Shown: positions 1 to 6,700 of the stretch, piece by piece
Position numbering within the stretch: position 1 is the stretch's first letter
Layout: each line of letters starts with the position of its first letter
NCBI GenBank assembly: GCA_045544835.1
Contig: JAZPZS010000133.1
Coordinates: 1-24,993 of the forward strand
Source: UBA1189 sp045544835
GTDB taxonomy: Bacteria > Bacteroidota > Bacteroidia > Bacteroidales > Bacteroidaceae
Direction: 5' to 3'
Length of the DNA: 24,993 nucleotides
Notes under the pieces: generated by a model
Databases searched by the model: none
Told to the model about the DNA's origin: nothing
What the model saw: the letters and a program-made list of their open reading frames with translations, nothing else
Made by a program: the position numbers and the translations under genes

Positions 1-1
1 T

Positions 2-1213
2 TATCCCCGCCTGACACGCGAAGACTGGCTTACAGCTCAAGACAAGGAGACGCTGCTCGATGATATGTCGCACAATGCCGACATCCTTGTCATCGACGGC
101 GTGGAGTACATGACAGCCTACTCGCCACTCGAACTTATCCGCGGCCAGCGACGTTATTATGAAATGTATGACGGACTGCTCTCTTCGTGGGAAGGGCTCA
201 ACTTCACCGCTTTCTGGGGCGATGGGGCCAATAAGCAACGTAACTCTTGGAAGTGTCGCCTGCAAGTCGTTGATGATAGCCTTTGCTTGATGGAGATAAA
301 GTATATAGAATGGCTGCGTATCCATGATTCGAAAGCGCATAAGGGTCGCTTTGCCGACACTCTTGCCGTGCCTCAAGATGCGATATGGATGCGTATGGAG
401 GAGTTCACCGACTGCCGTTTCGTTGACGGGCGCATGTTCCTGCCCATTGTTTCGGGCACCGTGTTTGCCAAGCAGCGCAACCTCGCTCCGCGCCCAAAAG
501 AGTGGAGTTCTGCCAACAAGAGCCCCGAAGATATGCGCACCTATCTGCGCTGGGTCGAGGAGCCTGTATATAGAATAGTCTTCGAGGAGGGACGCATGGT
601 GTCGATGGAGGCGATGAACGAACCGATTACTGCCGAGGAGCATCGCGCCTTTGTCGTGCGTACGGCACTGACAGCCATAGTCATCGTACTGTTGGTGGCT
701 ATCCTCTTCGTGCTACGTGACTATCGCCGCAAGCGCCACTATCTGCATATGTACGAGGCATTGCAGAAGAATCAGGCACAGCTCGTTACCGCCCAGGAGT
801 TGTCGGAGGAGGAACCCGAGAAGCGACCCTTGACACGCGAGGAGGTCGTGGCCCTGTATCGTGACAACTTTGCCCTCAGCCGCGAGCAGTTCCGTCTCAG
901 TGGTTGGCCGCAACGGTTGGAGAAGATGAGCGCCACGCTTCAGGCAGATATGCCGATGCTGGGTGCCGATGAGCGCGGGCGCCTGTCAAAGGCGCTCGAC
1001 GAGTGCTTCATACAGGTGAATGTGAACCTGCGCAGCGAAGGCCGCCTGACCAACGATGATGTGCGCTGCTGCTTGCTGGCCATGCTCGGGTGCCCGCTTT
1101 CGGTGATAGGAGCCTGTCTTGGCAGTTCGCCCGAAGCAGTACAGACCCGCAAAAGCCGCCTCAAGGACAAACTGCCGAAGGATGTATTTGAGTGGGTGTT
1201 TGCGAAGAATTGA
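2..1213 (+). CDS. Membrane-anchored putative HTH regulator with novel N-terminal domain (5' partial)
   Basis: The reading frame is open from base 2, so the gene starts before the window. The first internal ATG is at 65, but the codons before it (YPRLTREDWLTAQDKETLL) align with residues of the paralogue at 3367, so 65 is not the start. Layout: a large predicted periplasmic domain (to about 640) with the motif ILVIDGVEY, a hydrophobic span at about 650-718 (TALTAIVIVLLVAILFVL), a basic stop-transfer stretch (RDYRRKRHY), a charged linker, and a C-terminal helix-turn-helix at about 1045-1180 ending in AVQTRKSRLKDKL, like LuxR or sigma region 4 helices. I infer a one-component regulator that senses outside and binds DNA inside. 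The N-terminal domain matches no family I can name. The DUF4837 gene follows after 23 bases, possibly in one transcript. The domain order is clear; the function is inferred. Confidence 0.8.
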   Translation, partial: YPRLTREDWLTAQDKETLLDDMSHNADILVIDGVEYMTAYSPLELIRGQRRYYEMYDGLLSSWEGLNFTAFWGDGANKQRNSWKCRLQVVDDSLCLMEIKYIEWLRIHDSKAHKGRFADTLAVPQDAIWMRMEEFTDCRFVDGRMFLPIVSGTVFAKQRNLAPRPKEWSSANKSPEDMRTYLRWVEEPVYRIVFEEGRMVSMEAMNEPITAEEHRAFVVRTALTAIVIVLLVAILFVLRDYRRKRHYLHMYEALQKNQAQLVTAQELSEEEPEKRPLTREEVVALYRDNFALSREQFRLSGWPQRLEKMSATLQADMPMLGADERGRLSKALDECFIQVNVNLRSEGRLTNDDVRCCLLAMLGCPLSVIGACLGSSPEAVQTRKSRLKDKLPKDVFEWVFAKN

Positions 1214-1236
1214 AATAAACATATAACTATATAAAG

Positions 1237-2367
1237 ATGAAAAAAACATTATTCTGCATCGCCGCACTCGCATTGGCACTCAGCATGGCCAGCTGCGGCA
1301 ACAAGGAAGGCGTAGCCAAGGAAGGTGCCAAGAAGGAAAATGCGAAGAAGGCAACCGCCAAGAAGGCCACTTCGAAGAAGAAGAAAAGCCTGCTGATGCC
1401 CAACGCCAGCGGCCTCCCCTACGAGATGTTAGTGGTCATGGACGATGACCAGTGGGACCGTCCCTTGGGCCGTGCCGTGTTCAACGTGCTCGACAGCGAC
1501 GTGCCCGGACTGCCCCAGTCGGAGCGCTCGTTCCGCATCTCACGCGTTGAGCCCGACGGCTTCAACAGCAACATGTTCAAGATTATGCGCAACGTCATCA
1601 AGGTGGATATTCAGAACATCTACACCCAGCCCAAGTTCAAGTTTGCCCGCAACGTGTATTCCTATCCCCAGATGATCATGACCCTGCAGGCACCCGACGA
1701 GGAGAGCCTGACCGAATACATCAACAACAACCAGCAGTCCATCATCGACTTCTTCACCAAGGCCGAGATGAACCGCGAGATTGAGAACCTCCGCGAGCGC
1801 CACAATCCCGAAGTGTCGCGCCTGGCCGAGGAGATACTCGGCGTCGACATATGGGTACCTTGGGAACTCAACAAGTTCAAGAAGGGCAAGGATTTCCTGT
1901 GGGCCTCGACGAACGTGGGTAAGAAGGATATGAACCTCGTGCTCTATTCCTACCCCTACACCGACAAGAACACCTTCACGCTCGACTACTTCCTCCAGAA
2001 GCGCGACTCGGTGATGAAAGCCAATATTCCCGGTGGCCCCAAGGGAAGCTACATGACTACCAACCACGACTATGTATACGTGGAGGATGGCACCGTGCGT
2101 GGCAAGTATGCACAGATTGCCCGTGGCCTCTGGCGCATCCAGGGAGACCGTATGGGAGGCCCTTTCGTGTCGCACTCCCGAGTGGATGAGGCGAATGGCC
2201 GTGTTGTCGTAGCCGAAGCCTTCATCTACGCTCCCGAATCGCTCAAGCGCGACCTCCTGCGCCGTATGGAAGCAGCCCTCTACACCTTGCAGCTGCCTCA
2301 GCAGGAGGGCGTGAACAATATCTCCTACGAACTGGATGAAATTGTAATAGAGCCGGAGATAAAGTAG
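1237..2367 (+). CDS. DUF4837 family lipoprotein
   Basis: This 376-aa protein starts with a lipoprotein signal peptide ending in SMASC (lipid-anchored Cys20). A Lys/Ala-rich linker of about 30 residues follows, built from repeats of AKK-type units. The rest matches my memory of the Bacteroidetes DUF4837 family over its full length: YEMLVVMDDDQWDRPLGRA near residue 60, VPGLPQSERSFRIS, DIQNIYTQPKFKFARNVY, FFTKAEMNREI, SYPYTDKNTFT and RRMEAALYTLQLP near the end. The family has no established biochemical role; the protein should sit on a membrane facing the periplasm or the surface. The start at 1237 is fixed by the signal peptide. Family assignment is confident, function unknown. The longer-than-usual Lys-rich spacer is the only oddity. 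Confidence 0.92.
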   Translation: MKKTLFCIAALALALSMASCGNKEGVAKEGAKKENAKKATAKKATSKKKKSLLMPNASGLPYEMLVVMDDDQWDRPLGRAVFNVLDSDVPGLPQSERSFRISRVEPDGFNSNMFKIMRNVIKVDIQNIYTQPKFKFARNVYSYPQMIMTLQAPDEESLTEYINNNQQSIIDFFTKAEMNREIENLRERHNPEVSRLAEEILGVDIWVPWELNKFKKGKDFLWASTNVGKKDMNLVLYSYPYTDKNTFTLDYFLQKRDSVMKANIPGGPKGSYMTTNHDYVYVEDGTVRGKYAQIARGLWRIQGDRMGGPFVSHSRVDEANGRVVVAEAFIYAPESLKRDLLRRMEAALYTLQLPQQEGVNNISYELDEIVIEPEIK

Positions 2368-2390
2368 TGCTATCTCTGCTATACCTTCTC

Positions 2391-2429
2391 TGCAGGTGAA
2401 AAAAGTTTATTTTTGGGGTGGCAGTGGCA
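2391..2429 (+). repeat. Left arm of 39-bp inverted repeat
   Basis: Exact reverse complement of 2714-2752. The arm begins TGCAGGTG, has a run of six A, then GTTTATTTTTGGGG, and ends GTGGCAGTGGCA. Confidence 0.95.
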
Positions 2430-2530
2430 GAGAGCCGCTTCAGTTTTTCTTTATCCAAACTGGAGTTTGGGACTATGCAAATTACTGTTTGGAGCCTTAC
2501 AAACTGCAGTTTTTAACTACCAAAAACGAA

Positions 2531-2570
2531 TTATCACAGGCTTGACAAAATATTTTCAAGCCTGTGATAA
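2531..2570 (+). terminator. 15-bp stem hairpin followed by T-run
   Basis: TTATCACAGGCTTGA (2531-2545) pairs exactly with TCAAGCCTGTGATAA (2556-2570) around a 10-base loop, and six T follow directly. This is a good intrinsic-terminator shape on the + strand, about 165 bases after the DUF4837 stop. It lies inside the inverted-repeat element, so it may belong to that element. Confidence 0.55.
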
Positions 2571-2713
2571 TTTTTTGTCACCATAGTGATAAATTTTTTT
2601 CAAGCCTATGAAAAATCTTGACAAAACTGTCTCGTAGGGAAAAACGAAGTGAAATTACCGGAAAAACACTATAGACTTCAAGGATAGAGTTTGATTCAAC
2701 TCCGGCTTTTCTA

Positions 2714-2752
2714 TGCCACTGCCACCCCAAAAATAAACTTTTTTCACCTGCA
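2714..2752 (-). repeat. Right arm of 39-bp inverted repeat
   Basis: Exact reverse complement of 2391-2429, read on the + strand as TGCCACTGCCACCCC through to CACCTGCA. Confidence 0.95.
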
Positions 2753-2862
2753 AATGGGGCTCTTCTGCTATCAGATATGCAAAAAATACCGATTTCATCG
2801 TAGTCTGGTAAATTGTAACTTTTTTGTAAGTCACAATAGTAGGATATTATTGTGCGGATGTA

Positions 2863-2870
2863 TATATTTG
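2863..2870 (+). promoter_or_regulatory. -7 box (TATATTTG) for the DUF4488-like gene
   Basis: TATATTTG matches the Bacteroidetes primary-sigma -7 consensus TAnnTTTG and lies 46 bases before the ATG at 2917. I see no TTTG at the usual -33 spacing. It is just outside the inverted-repeat element. Confidence 0.55.
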
Positions 2871-2916
2871 CAGCGTAAAAGCATAGACGCAACTTATTGA
2901 ACTTTAAAACGATATT

Positions 2917-3354
2917 ATGAAAAGAATTTTATTGGTACTGACTGCGCTGCTCATTGGGCTTGGCAGCGTGAGTGCGAAGAAGCGTAAAGAGGTGAAGAGC
3001 GACCTTATAGGAGTGTGGCAACAAGCCGGAACTGTGGATGGGAAGCTACAAGCAAGGCCTATATTGAAAATCATCGATGCTGACGGAACGTTCTCTACGA
3101 TGTTTGTCTACAGTGGTAATTCAAGCGGTAGGATGACTCAACTAGGAACGTACAAAATCATGAACGACAGCATTTATAAAGAAACCATTACGAACCATTT
3201 TATCCGTAGTCAAGAGGGGATGACTGTGCCTATCAAATACCGCTTTGCTGATGATGACAAGGAGGTGCTTATCCTCGAATTTGAAAATGGAGCAGGCAAG
3301 GCCGTATTCCGTGAAATGTGGCTGCGTATTTCTGCGAAAGGGATAGCTAAATAA
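2917..3354 (+). CDS. Small secreted DUF4488-like protein
   Basis: This 145-aa protein has a clear N-terminal signal peptide (MKRILLVLTALLIGLGSVSA) and no lipobox, so it should be periplasmic or secreted. The mature part begins with DLIGVWQQAG, followed by ILKIIDADGTFSTMF, GTYKIMNDSIYKE and a strand-rich C-terminus (FREMWLRI). GVWQ, DGTF and GTY in that order are typical of the small beta-rich, lipocalin-like DUF4488 proteins of Bacteroides, recalled from memory. No enzymatic residues are evident. The next gene starts 12 bases after its stop, so the two probably share a transcript from the -7 box at 2863. Exact family is moderately sure, function unknown. Confidence 0.75.
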   Translation: MKRILLVLTALLIGLGSVSAKKRKEVKSDLIGVWQQAGTVDGKLQARPILKIIDADGTFSTMFVYSGNSSGRMTQLGTYKIMNDSIYKETITNHFIRSQEGMTVPIKYRFADDDKEVLILEFENGAGKAVFREMWLRISAKGIAK

Positions 3355-3366
3355 CGATACACAACT

Positions 3367-4389
3367 ATGAGAAATGCAATCCATCTTTTGCTTCTTGTAT
3401 TGGCGCTACCAATGTTTGCACAGGATGATAAAGCTCTTTATCGCAAGTTGGCCGATGCAGAGTGTCTTACTCAACAAGACCACGAAGCACTCATATTCGA
3501 TATGACTCGTTGGAGTAACAGTATACTGGTAATTGATGGCGTGGAATACCTGACTTCGTACAATCCGTTGGCACTTATCAGTGATAAATATGAATATGCT
3601 GGAATATATGAAGGTTTGCTCGATAGTTGGGAACTTATGCTAACCTTCTTGTGGGGCGATGCTCCGTGTTCAAGTTCTGCCTACTCTTGTATTTGGGAAC
3701 TGAGCAACAATCGATTGTTCCTGACGGATATAAGGGGGTATGCTAAAGGTAAAAAATGCACGAAGGAGGGTGAAATGTGTGGATTGCCTCTCTACGATCG
3801 CATGGAAAAGTTTACAGGTTGCAAGTTTTTGGATGGCCGTATGCATTTGAATACGCTTTCGGGGGTGCTATATGTAAAGCCTGTGAATACAGCGCCTCGT
3901 CCTGAGGATATAAGATTGGGCGATGATGAAAAAGATTTCCCAGCCTATGTGGAGTGGATGCGCAAGCCTGTGTATCGACTGATTTTCGAGAAGGGAGTGC
4001 TGGTGTCGAAAGAAGAATTGAAGTGTTGTGACGACTTTGACAGTGGAGAGAATACACCAATTTATCAATACTATTCTTCTTCTTTAGATGCAAAACCCAA
4101 GTTCCCTGGAGGTAAAGATGCGTTATTGGCGTATTATAGACAACATGTAAACTATCCTGATTCTTGTCGTGAACAAGGTCTTGAAGGTACAGTAGTCGTG
4201 TCGTTTATAGTGAATACGGATGGAACCATAGCAGAACCTTATGTGCTGAAACCTGCTAATCCTCATTTTGATGCAGAAGCTTTGCGGATAGTGAAATCGA
4301 TGCCCAAGTGGGTACCTGCAGTCAAGGATGATAGGGCTGTGCGTGCCTATGTTTTACAGCCCTTTGGCTTCAGATTAAATAATCTCTGA
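3367..4389 (+). CDS. Secreted protein: novel N-terminal domain plus TonB C-terminal domain
   Basis: The 340-aa product has a signal peptide (MRNAIHLLLLVLALPMFAQ), then a domain of about 200 residues paralogous to the N-terminal domain of the window's first gene: shared ILVIDGVEY, GLLDSWE against GLLSSWE, FLDGRM against FVDGRM, and KPVYRLIFEKG against EPVYRIVFEEG. Residues about 244-340 form a TonB C-terminal-like domain (KFPGGKDALLAYYRQHVNYP, GTVVVSFIVNTDGTI, PHFDAEALRIVKSMPKW, VLQPFGFRL). No membrane span lies between the domains, unlike the paralogue. The protein should be periplasmic; TonB_C domains generally contact outer-membrane partners or peptidoglycan. It follows the DUF4488-like gene by 12 bases. 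Its base composition is visibly more AT-rich than the paralogue's. Architecture is well supported, role unknown. Confidence 0.85.
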   Translation: MRNAIHLLLLVLALPMFAQDDKALYRKLADAECLTQQDHEALIFDMTRWSNSILVIDGVEYLTSYNPLALISDKYEYAGIYEGLLDSWELMLTFLWGDAPCSSSAYSCIWELSNNRLFLTDIRGYAKGKKCTKEGEMCGLPLYDRMEKFTGCKFLDGRMHLNTLSGVLYVKPVNTAPRPEDIRLGDDEKDFPAYVEWMRKPVYRLIFEKGVLVSKEELKCCDDFDSGENTPIYQYYSSSLDAKPKFPGGKDALLAYYRQHVNYPDSCREQGLEGTVVVSFIVNTDGTIAEPYVLKPANPHFDAEALRIVKSMPKWVPAVKDDRAVRAYVLQPFGFRLNNL

Positions 4390-4435
4390 TTGGGGCATTG
4401 TGGTATTTAACTCCCTTTATCTGCAACAAGATGCT

Positions 4436-5536
4436 TTACCCCTCGAACTCCAGTGACAGCTGTTCCCAGGTGCGGTGGGGCAGGCCATCGGGCTCTTCGT
4501 CGTGGGGATTCGATACCGAGAGGCCGATGAGGCGAATGGGGCGGTCGGCATACTCCACCTCGGCGAGCAGGCGCTTGGCAAGGGGGAGGATGACCTTCAT
4601 GGTGAGCAGCTCTTGTTCCTGGGTGATGCTGCGGGTGATCTGGGTGAAGTCGTGAAACTTGATCTTCAGCGTCAGTGTATTGCCGTGGAAGTCTTTGGCG
4701 GCGAGGCGGCGCAGCAGCTCCTCGGCGGTGTGGTATAGTTCCACGATGACGGCTGCGCGGGTGGAGATGTCGCGTTCGAGGGTGCGCTCGCAGCCGATGG
4801 ACTTGCGCACACGCACTGCCTCGACGGGGCGGAGGTCGATGCCGCGGGCAAAGTCGTGGTAGAGCTGCCCCACACGGCCAAACTCGCGGGTGAGCCCGTC
4901 GAGCGACCATTGGCGCAGGTCGCGGCCGGTGTGTATGCCCAGGGCATGCATGCGGCGTGCCGTAACCTTGCCCACACCCCAGAAGCTCTCGATGGGGAGG
5001 CGGGCGATGAAGTCGAGGGCCTGGTCGGGGTGGATGGTGCAGAGCCCGTCGGGCTTGCGGTAGTCGGAGGCTATCTTGGCGAGAAACTTGTTGTACGACA
5101 CGCCTGCCGAGGCCACGAGACCTACCTCATCGCGCACGCGCTGCTTGATGTCGCGGGCGATGTCGACGGCCAGGGCGATGCCGCGCTTGTTGGCGGTGAC
5201 GTCGAGGAAGGCTTCATCGAGGGCCAATGGCTCGATGATGTCGGTGTAGTCGCGGAAGATGGTGTGGATGGTGTCGGACACCTCCTTGTAGACCTCCATC
5301 CTGCCGGGCACGAAGATGAGCTCGGGGCAGAGGCGCATGGCCTTGAGCGAGGCCATGGCGGAGCGCACGCCATAGCGGCGGGCCTCGTAGCTGGCCGCCG
5401 ACACCACGCCCCGCTCACCGGCATGCCCCACGGCGATGGGGCGCCCGCGCAGGGAGGGGTTGTCACGTTGCTCCACGGAGGCGTAGAACGCGTCCATGTC
5501 GATATGGATGATCTTGCGCTCAGGCATATAGCTCAT
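4436..5536 (-). CDS. dinB: DNA polymerase IV (Y-family, translesion)
   Basis: The 366-aa protein has the full DinB layout. The palm starts with IIHIDMDAFYASVEQ (metal-binding Asp13; Tyr18 at the steric-gate position), then YEARRYGVRSAM, PLALDEAFLDVT (catalytic Asp107 and Glu108; most DinB have SLDEA), VSYNKFLAKIASDYRKPDG, and the helix-hairpin-helix FWGVGKVTARRMHALGI. The little-finger domain ends in a clamp-binding type tail, QLSLEF. It copies past DNA lesions in the cytoplasm together with the sliding clamp. The start overlaps the last 17 bases of the upstream DUF362 gene, suggesting translational coupling; an internal ATG at 5527 (MPERK) is an alternative and would still overlap. It converges with the TonB_C-domain gene. 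Confidence 0.95.
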   Translation of the reverse strand: MSYMPERKIIHIDMDAFYASVEQRDNPSLRGRPIAVGHAGERGVVSAASYEARRYGVRSAMASLKAMRLCPELIFVPGRMEVYKEVSDTIHTIFRDYTDIIEPLALDEAFLDVTANKRGIALAVDIARDIKQRVRDEVGLVASAGVSYNKFLAKIASDYRKPDGLCTIHPDQALDFIARLPIESFWGVGKVTARRMHALGIHTGRDLRQWSLDGLTREFGRVGQLYHDFARGIDLRPVEAVRVRKSIGCERTLERDISTRAAVIVELYHTAEELLRRLAAKDFHGNTLTLKIKFHDFTQITRSITQEQELLTMKVILPLAKRLLAEVEYADRPIRLIGLSVSNPHDEEPDGLPHRTWEQLSLEFEG

Positions 5537-6647
5537 ACTTCCGGGTGCCGATGCCTATCTTGGCCGCATGCTCCAGACAGGAGCGCCACTCCGACTCGGG
5601 GGTGGAGTTGGTGAAGTGGTCGTGATGGTCGCAGAAGTCGGGGCTGTGCATGTGGTCGTAGAGCTGGCTGCCGGGCATGGGGGTGGCGGCAAGGCAGGCG
5701 TCGACACAGGCTTGGTCGAGCGCCAGGGGATCCTTGGAGGCGAACATGCCGATGTTGGGGAGTATGGGCGCGTCGTTCTCAGCATGGCAGTCGCAGTTGG
5801 GCGATATGTCCTGCACGAGCGAGATATGGAAGTGGGGACGTCCGTCGATGACGGCCTTGGCATACTCGGCCATCTTGCGGTTGAGGAGCTGGGGAGCATG
5901 GTAGTCGGACGAGGCTATGGCGTCGAAGTTGCAGGCGGCGATGCAGCGTCCGCAGCCTACGCAGTGGTCGGTGTCGACATGCATCTTCCGAGTGTCCTCG
6001 TCAAAGAGGAGCGCATCGTTGGCACACTGGGAGAGGCAGCGCTTGCATCCGCGGCAGAGCGCGGCATCGATCTCGGTCTTGCCACTGATGTGCTGCTCGC
6101 ACTTGCCGGCACGCGAGCCGCATCCCATGCCGATGTTCTTGATGGCTCCGCCGAAGCCGGTCATCTCGTGCCCCTTGAAGTGGTTGAGGCTGATGAATAC
6201 GTCGGCATCCATCACCGCACGGCCTATCTTGGCACGCTCTACATACTCGCCTCCTACGACGGGTACCTCCACCTCGTCGGTGCCCTTCAGGCCGTCGCCG
6301 ATGAGGATGGGGCAGCCTACAGTGAGGGGGGTGAAGCCGTTCTCCCAAGCGCAGTAGAGGTGCTCGAGCGCATTCTTGCGGCTACCGGGGTAGAGGGTGT
6401 TGCAGTCGGTGAGGAAGGGCTTGCCGCCCAGTTCCTTGACCACGTCGACTACGGCACGGGCATAGTTGGGGCGCAGGTAGGATAGGTTTCCCAGCTCGCC
6501 GAAGTGCATCTTGATGGCCACGAACTTGCCCTCAAGGTCGAGGTCGGCAATGCCTGCCCTCTTGATGAGCTTCTTGAGCTTGGTGGGTAGGCTGTCGCCA
6601 TTGGCCTTCGTGCGGAAGTCGGTGAAGTATACTTTTGCTTTTTCCAT
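5520..6647 (-). CDS. DUF362 domain protein with two 4Fe-4S clusters
   Basis: The 375-aa product starts with a DUF362 domain (KVYFTDFRTKANGDSLP, VAIKMHFGELGNLSYLRP, ISLNHFKGHEMTGFGGAIKNIGMGC). Two ferredoxin motifs sit near residues 190-245: CRGCKRCLSQC with a following Ala, and CVGCGRCIAAC, each giving four cysteines for a 4Fe-4S cluster. The C-terminal part returns to DUF362 (PNIGMFASKDPLALDQACVDA) and holds a His-rich DHHDHF segment. This arrangement belongs to the widely distributed 'Fe-S center protein' group, whose substrate is not established; a cytoplasmic redox role is likely. It lies 53 bases after the glutamine synthetase gene and overlaps dinB, so the three genes probably form one transcript. 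Confidence 0.92.
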   Translation of the reverse strand: MEKAKVYFTDFRTKANGDSLPTKLKKLIKRAGIADLDLEGKFVAIKMHFGELGNLSYLRPNYARAVVDVVKELGGKPFLTDCNTLYPGSRKNALEHLYCAWENGFTPLTVGCPILIGDGLKGTDEVEVPVVGGEYVERAKIGRAVMDADVFISLNHFKGHEMTGFGGAIKNIGMGCGSRAGKCEQHISGKTEIDAALCRGCKRCLSQCANDALLFDEDTRKMHVDTDHCVGCGRCIAACNFDAIASSDYHAPQLLNRKMAEYAKAVIDGRPHFHISLVQDISPNCDCHAENDAPILPNIGMFASKDPLALDQACVDACLAATPMPGSQLYDHMHSPDFCDHHDHFTNSTPESEWRSCLEHAAKIGIGTRKYELYA

Positions 6648-6700
6648 AGGGTGAAGTAGCGTATGGTTTTGTTGGCGGGGATATTTGTTGTATGGTGTGC

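Larger units (their letters stand above)
2391..2752. mobile_element. MITE-like element with 39-bp perfect terminal inverted repeats
   Basis: Bases 2391-2429 and 2714-2752 are exact reverse complements over 39 bases; the left arm begins TGCAGGTGAAAAAAG and ends GGTGGCAGTGGCA. They enclose 284 bases without a plausible gene. Length of about 360 bp, long terminal repeats and internal hairpins fit a non-autonomous miniature transposable element. The mismatches just outside (2390/2753) and inside (2430/2713) define the arms. An 8-base direct repeat TCTGCTAT lies nearby at 2375-2382 and 2764-2771, but at unequal distances (8 and 11 bases), so it is only a weak target-duplication candidate. The alternative is a large stem-loop of another kind. 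The repeat is certain; the transposon reading is inferred. Confidence 0.6.
2368..2916. other. 549-base intergenic region containing an inverted-repeat element
   Basis: No convincing gene lies here. The stretch is AT-rich and holds a 39-bp inverted repeat (2391-2429 and 2714-2752), a strong hairpin (2531-2570), smaller palindromes such as AAACTGCAGTTT, and a promoter -7 box (2863-2870) for the next gene. Short open frames on both strands are products of the repeat and lack family signatures. Confidence 0.8.

Noticed and set aside
2375..2771. TCTGCTAT direct repeats as target-site duplication of the MITE-like element
   Set aside because: They are 8 and 11 bases from the arms, not directly adjacent, so chance is likely.
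2578..2900. Short open frames in the intergenic region, on both strands
   Set aside because: They cross the inverted-repeat arms; the shared peptide string simply comes from the repeat, and no start context or domain supports them.
4856..6485. Long + strand open frames opposite dinB and the DUF362 gene
   Set aside because: They are antisense shadows in GC-rich coding sequence, lack family motifs, and the minus-strand genes are unmistakable.
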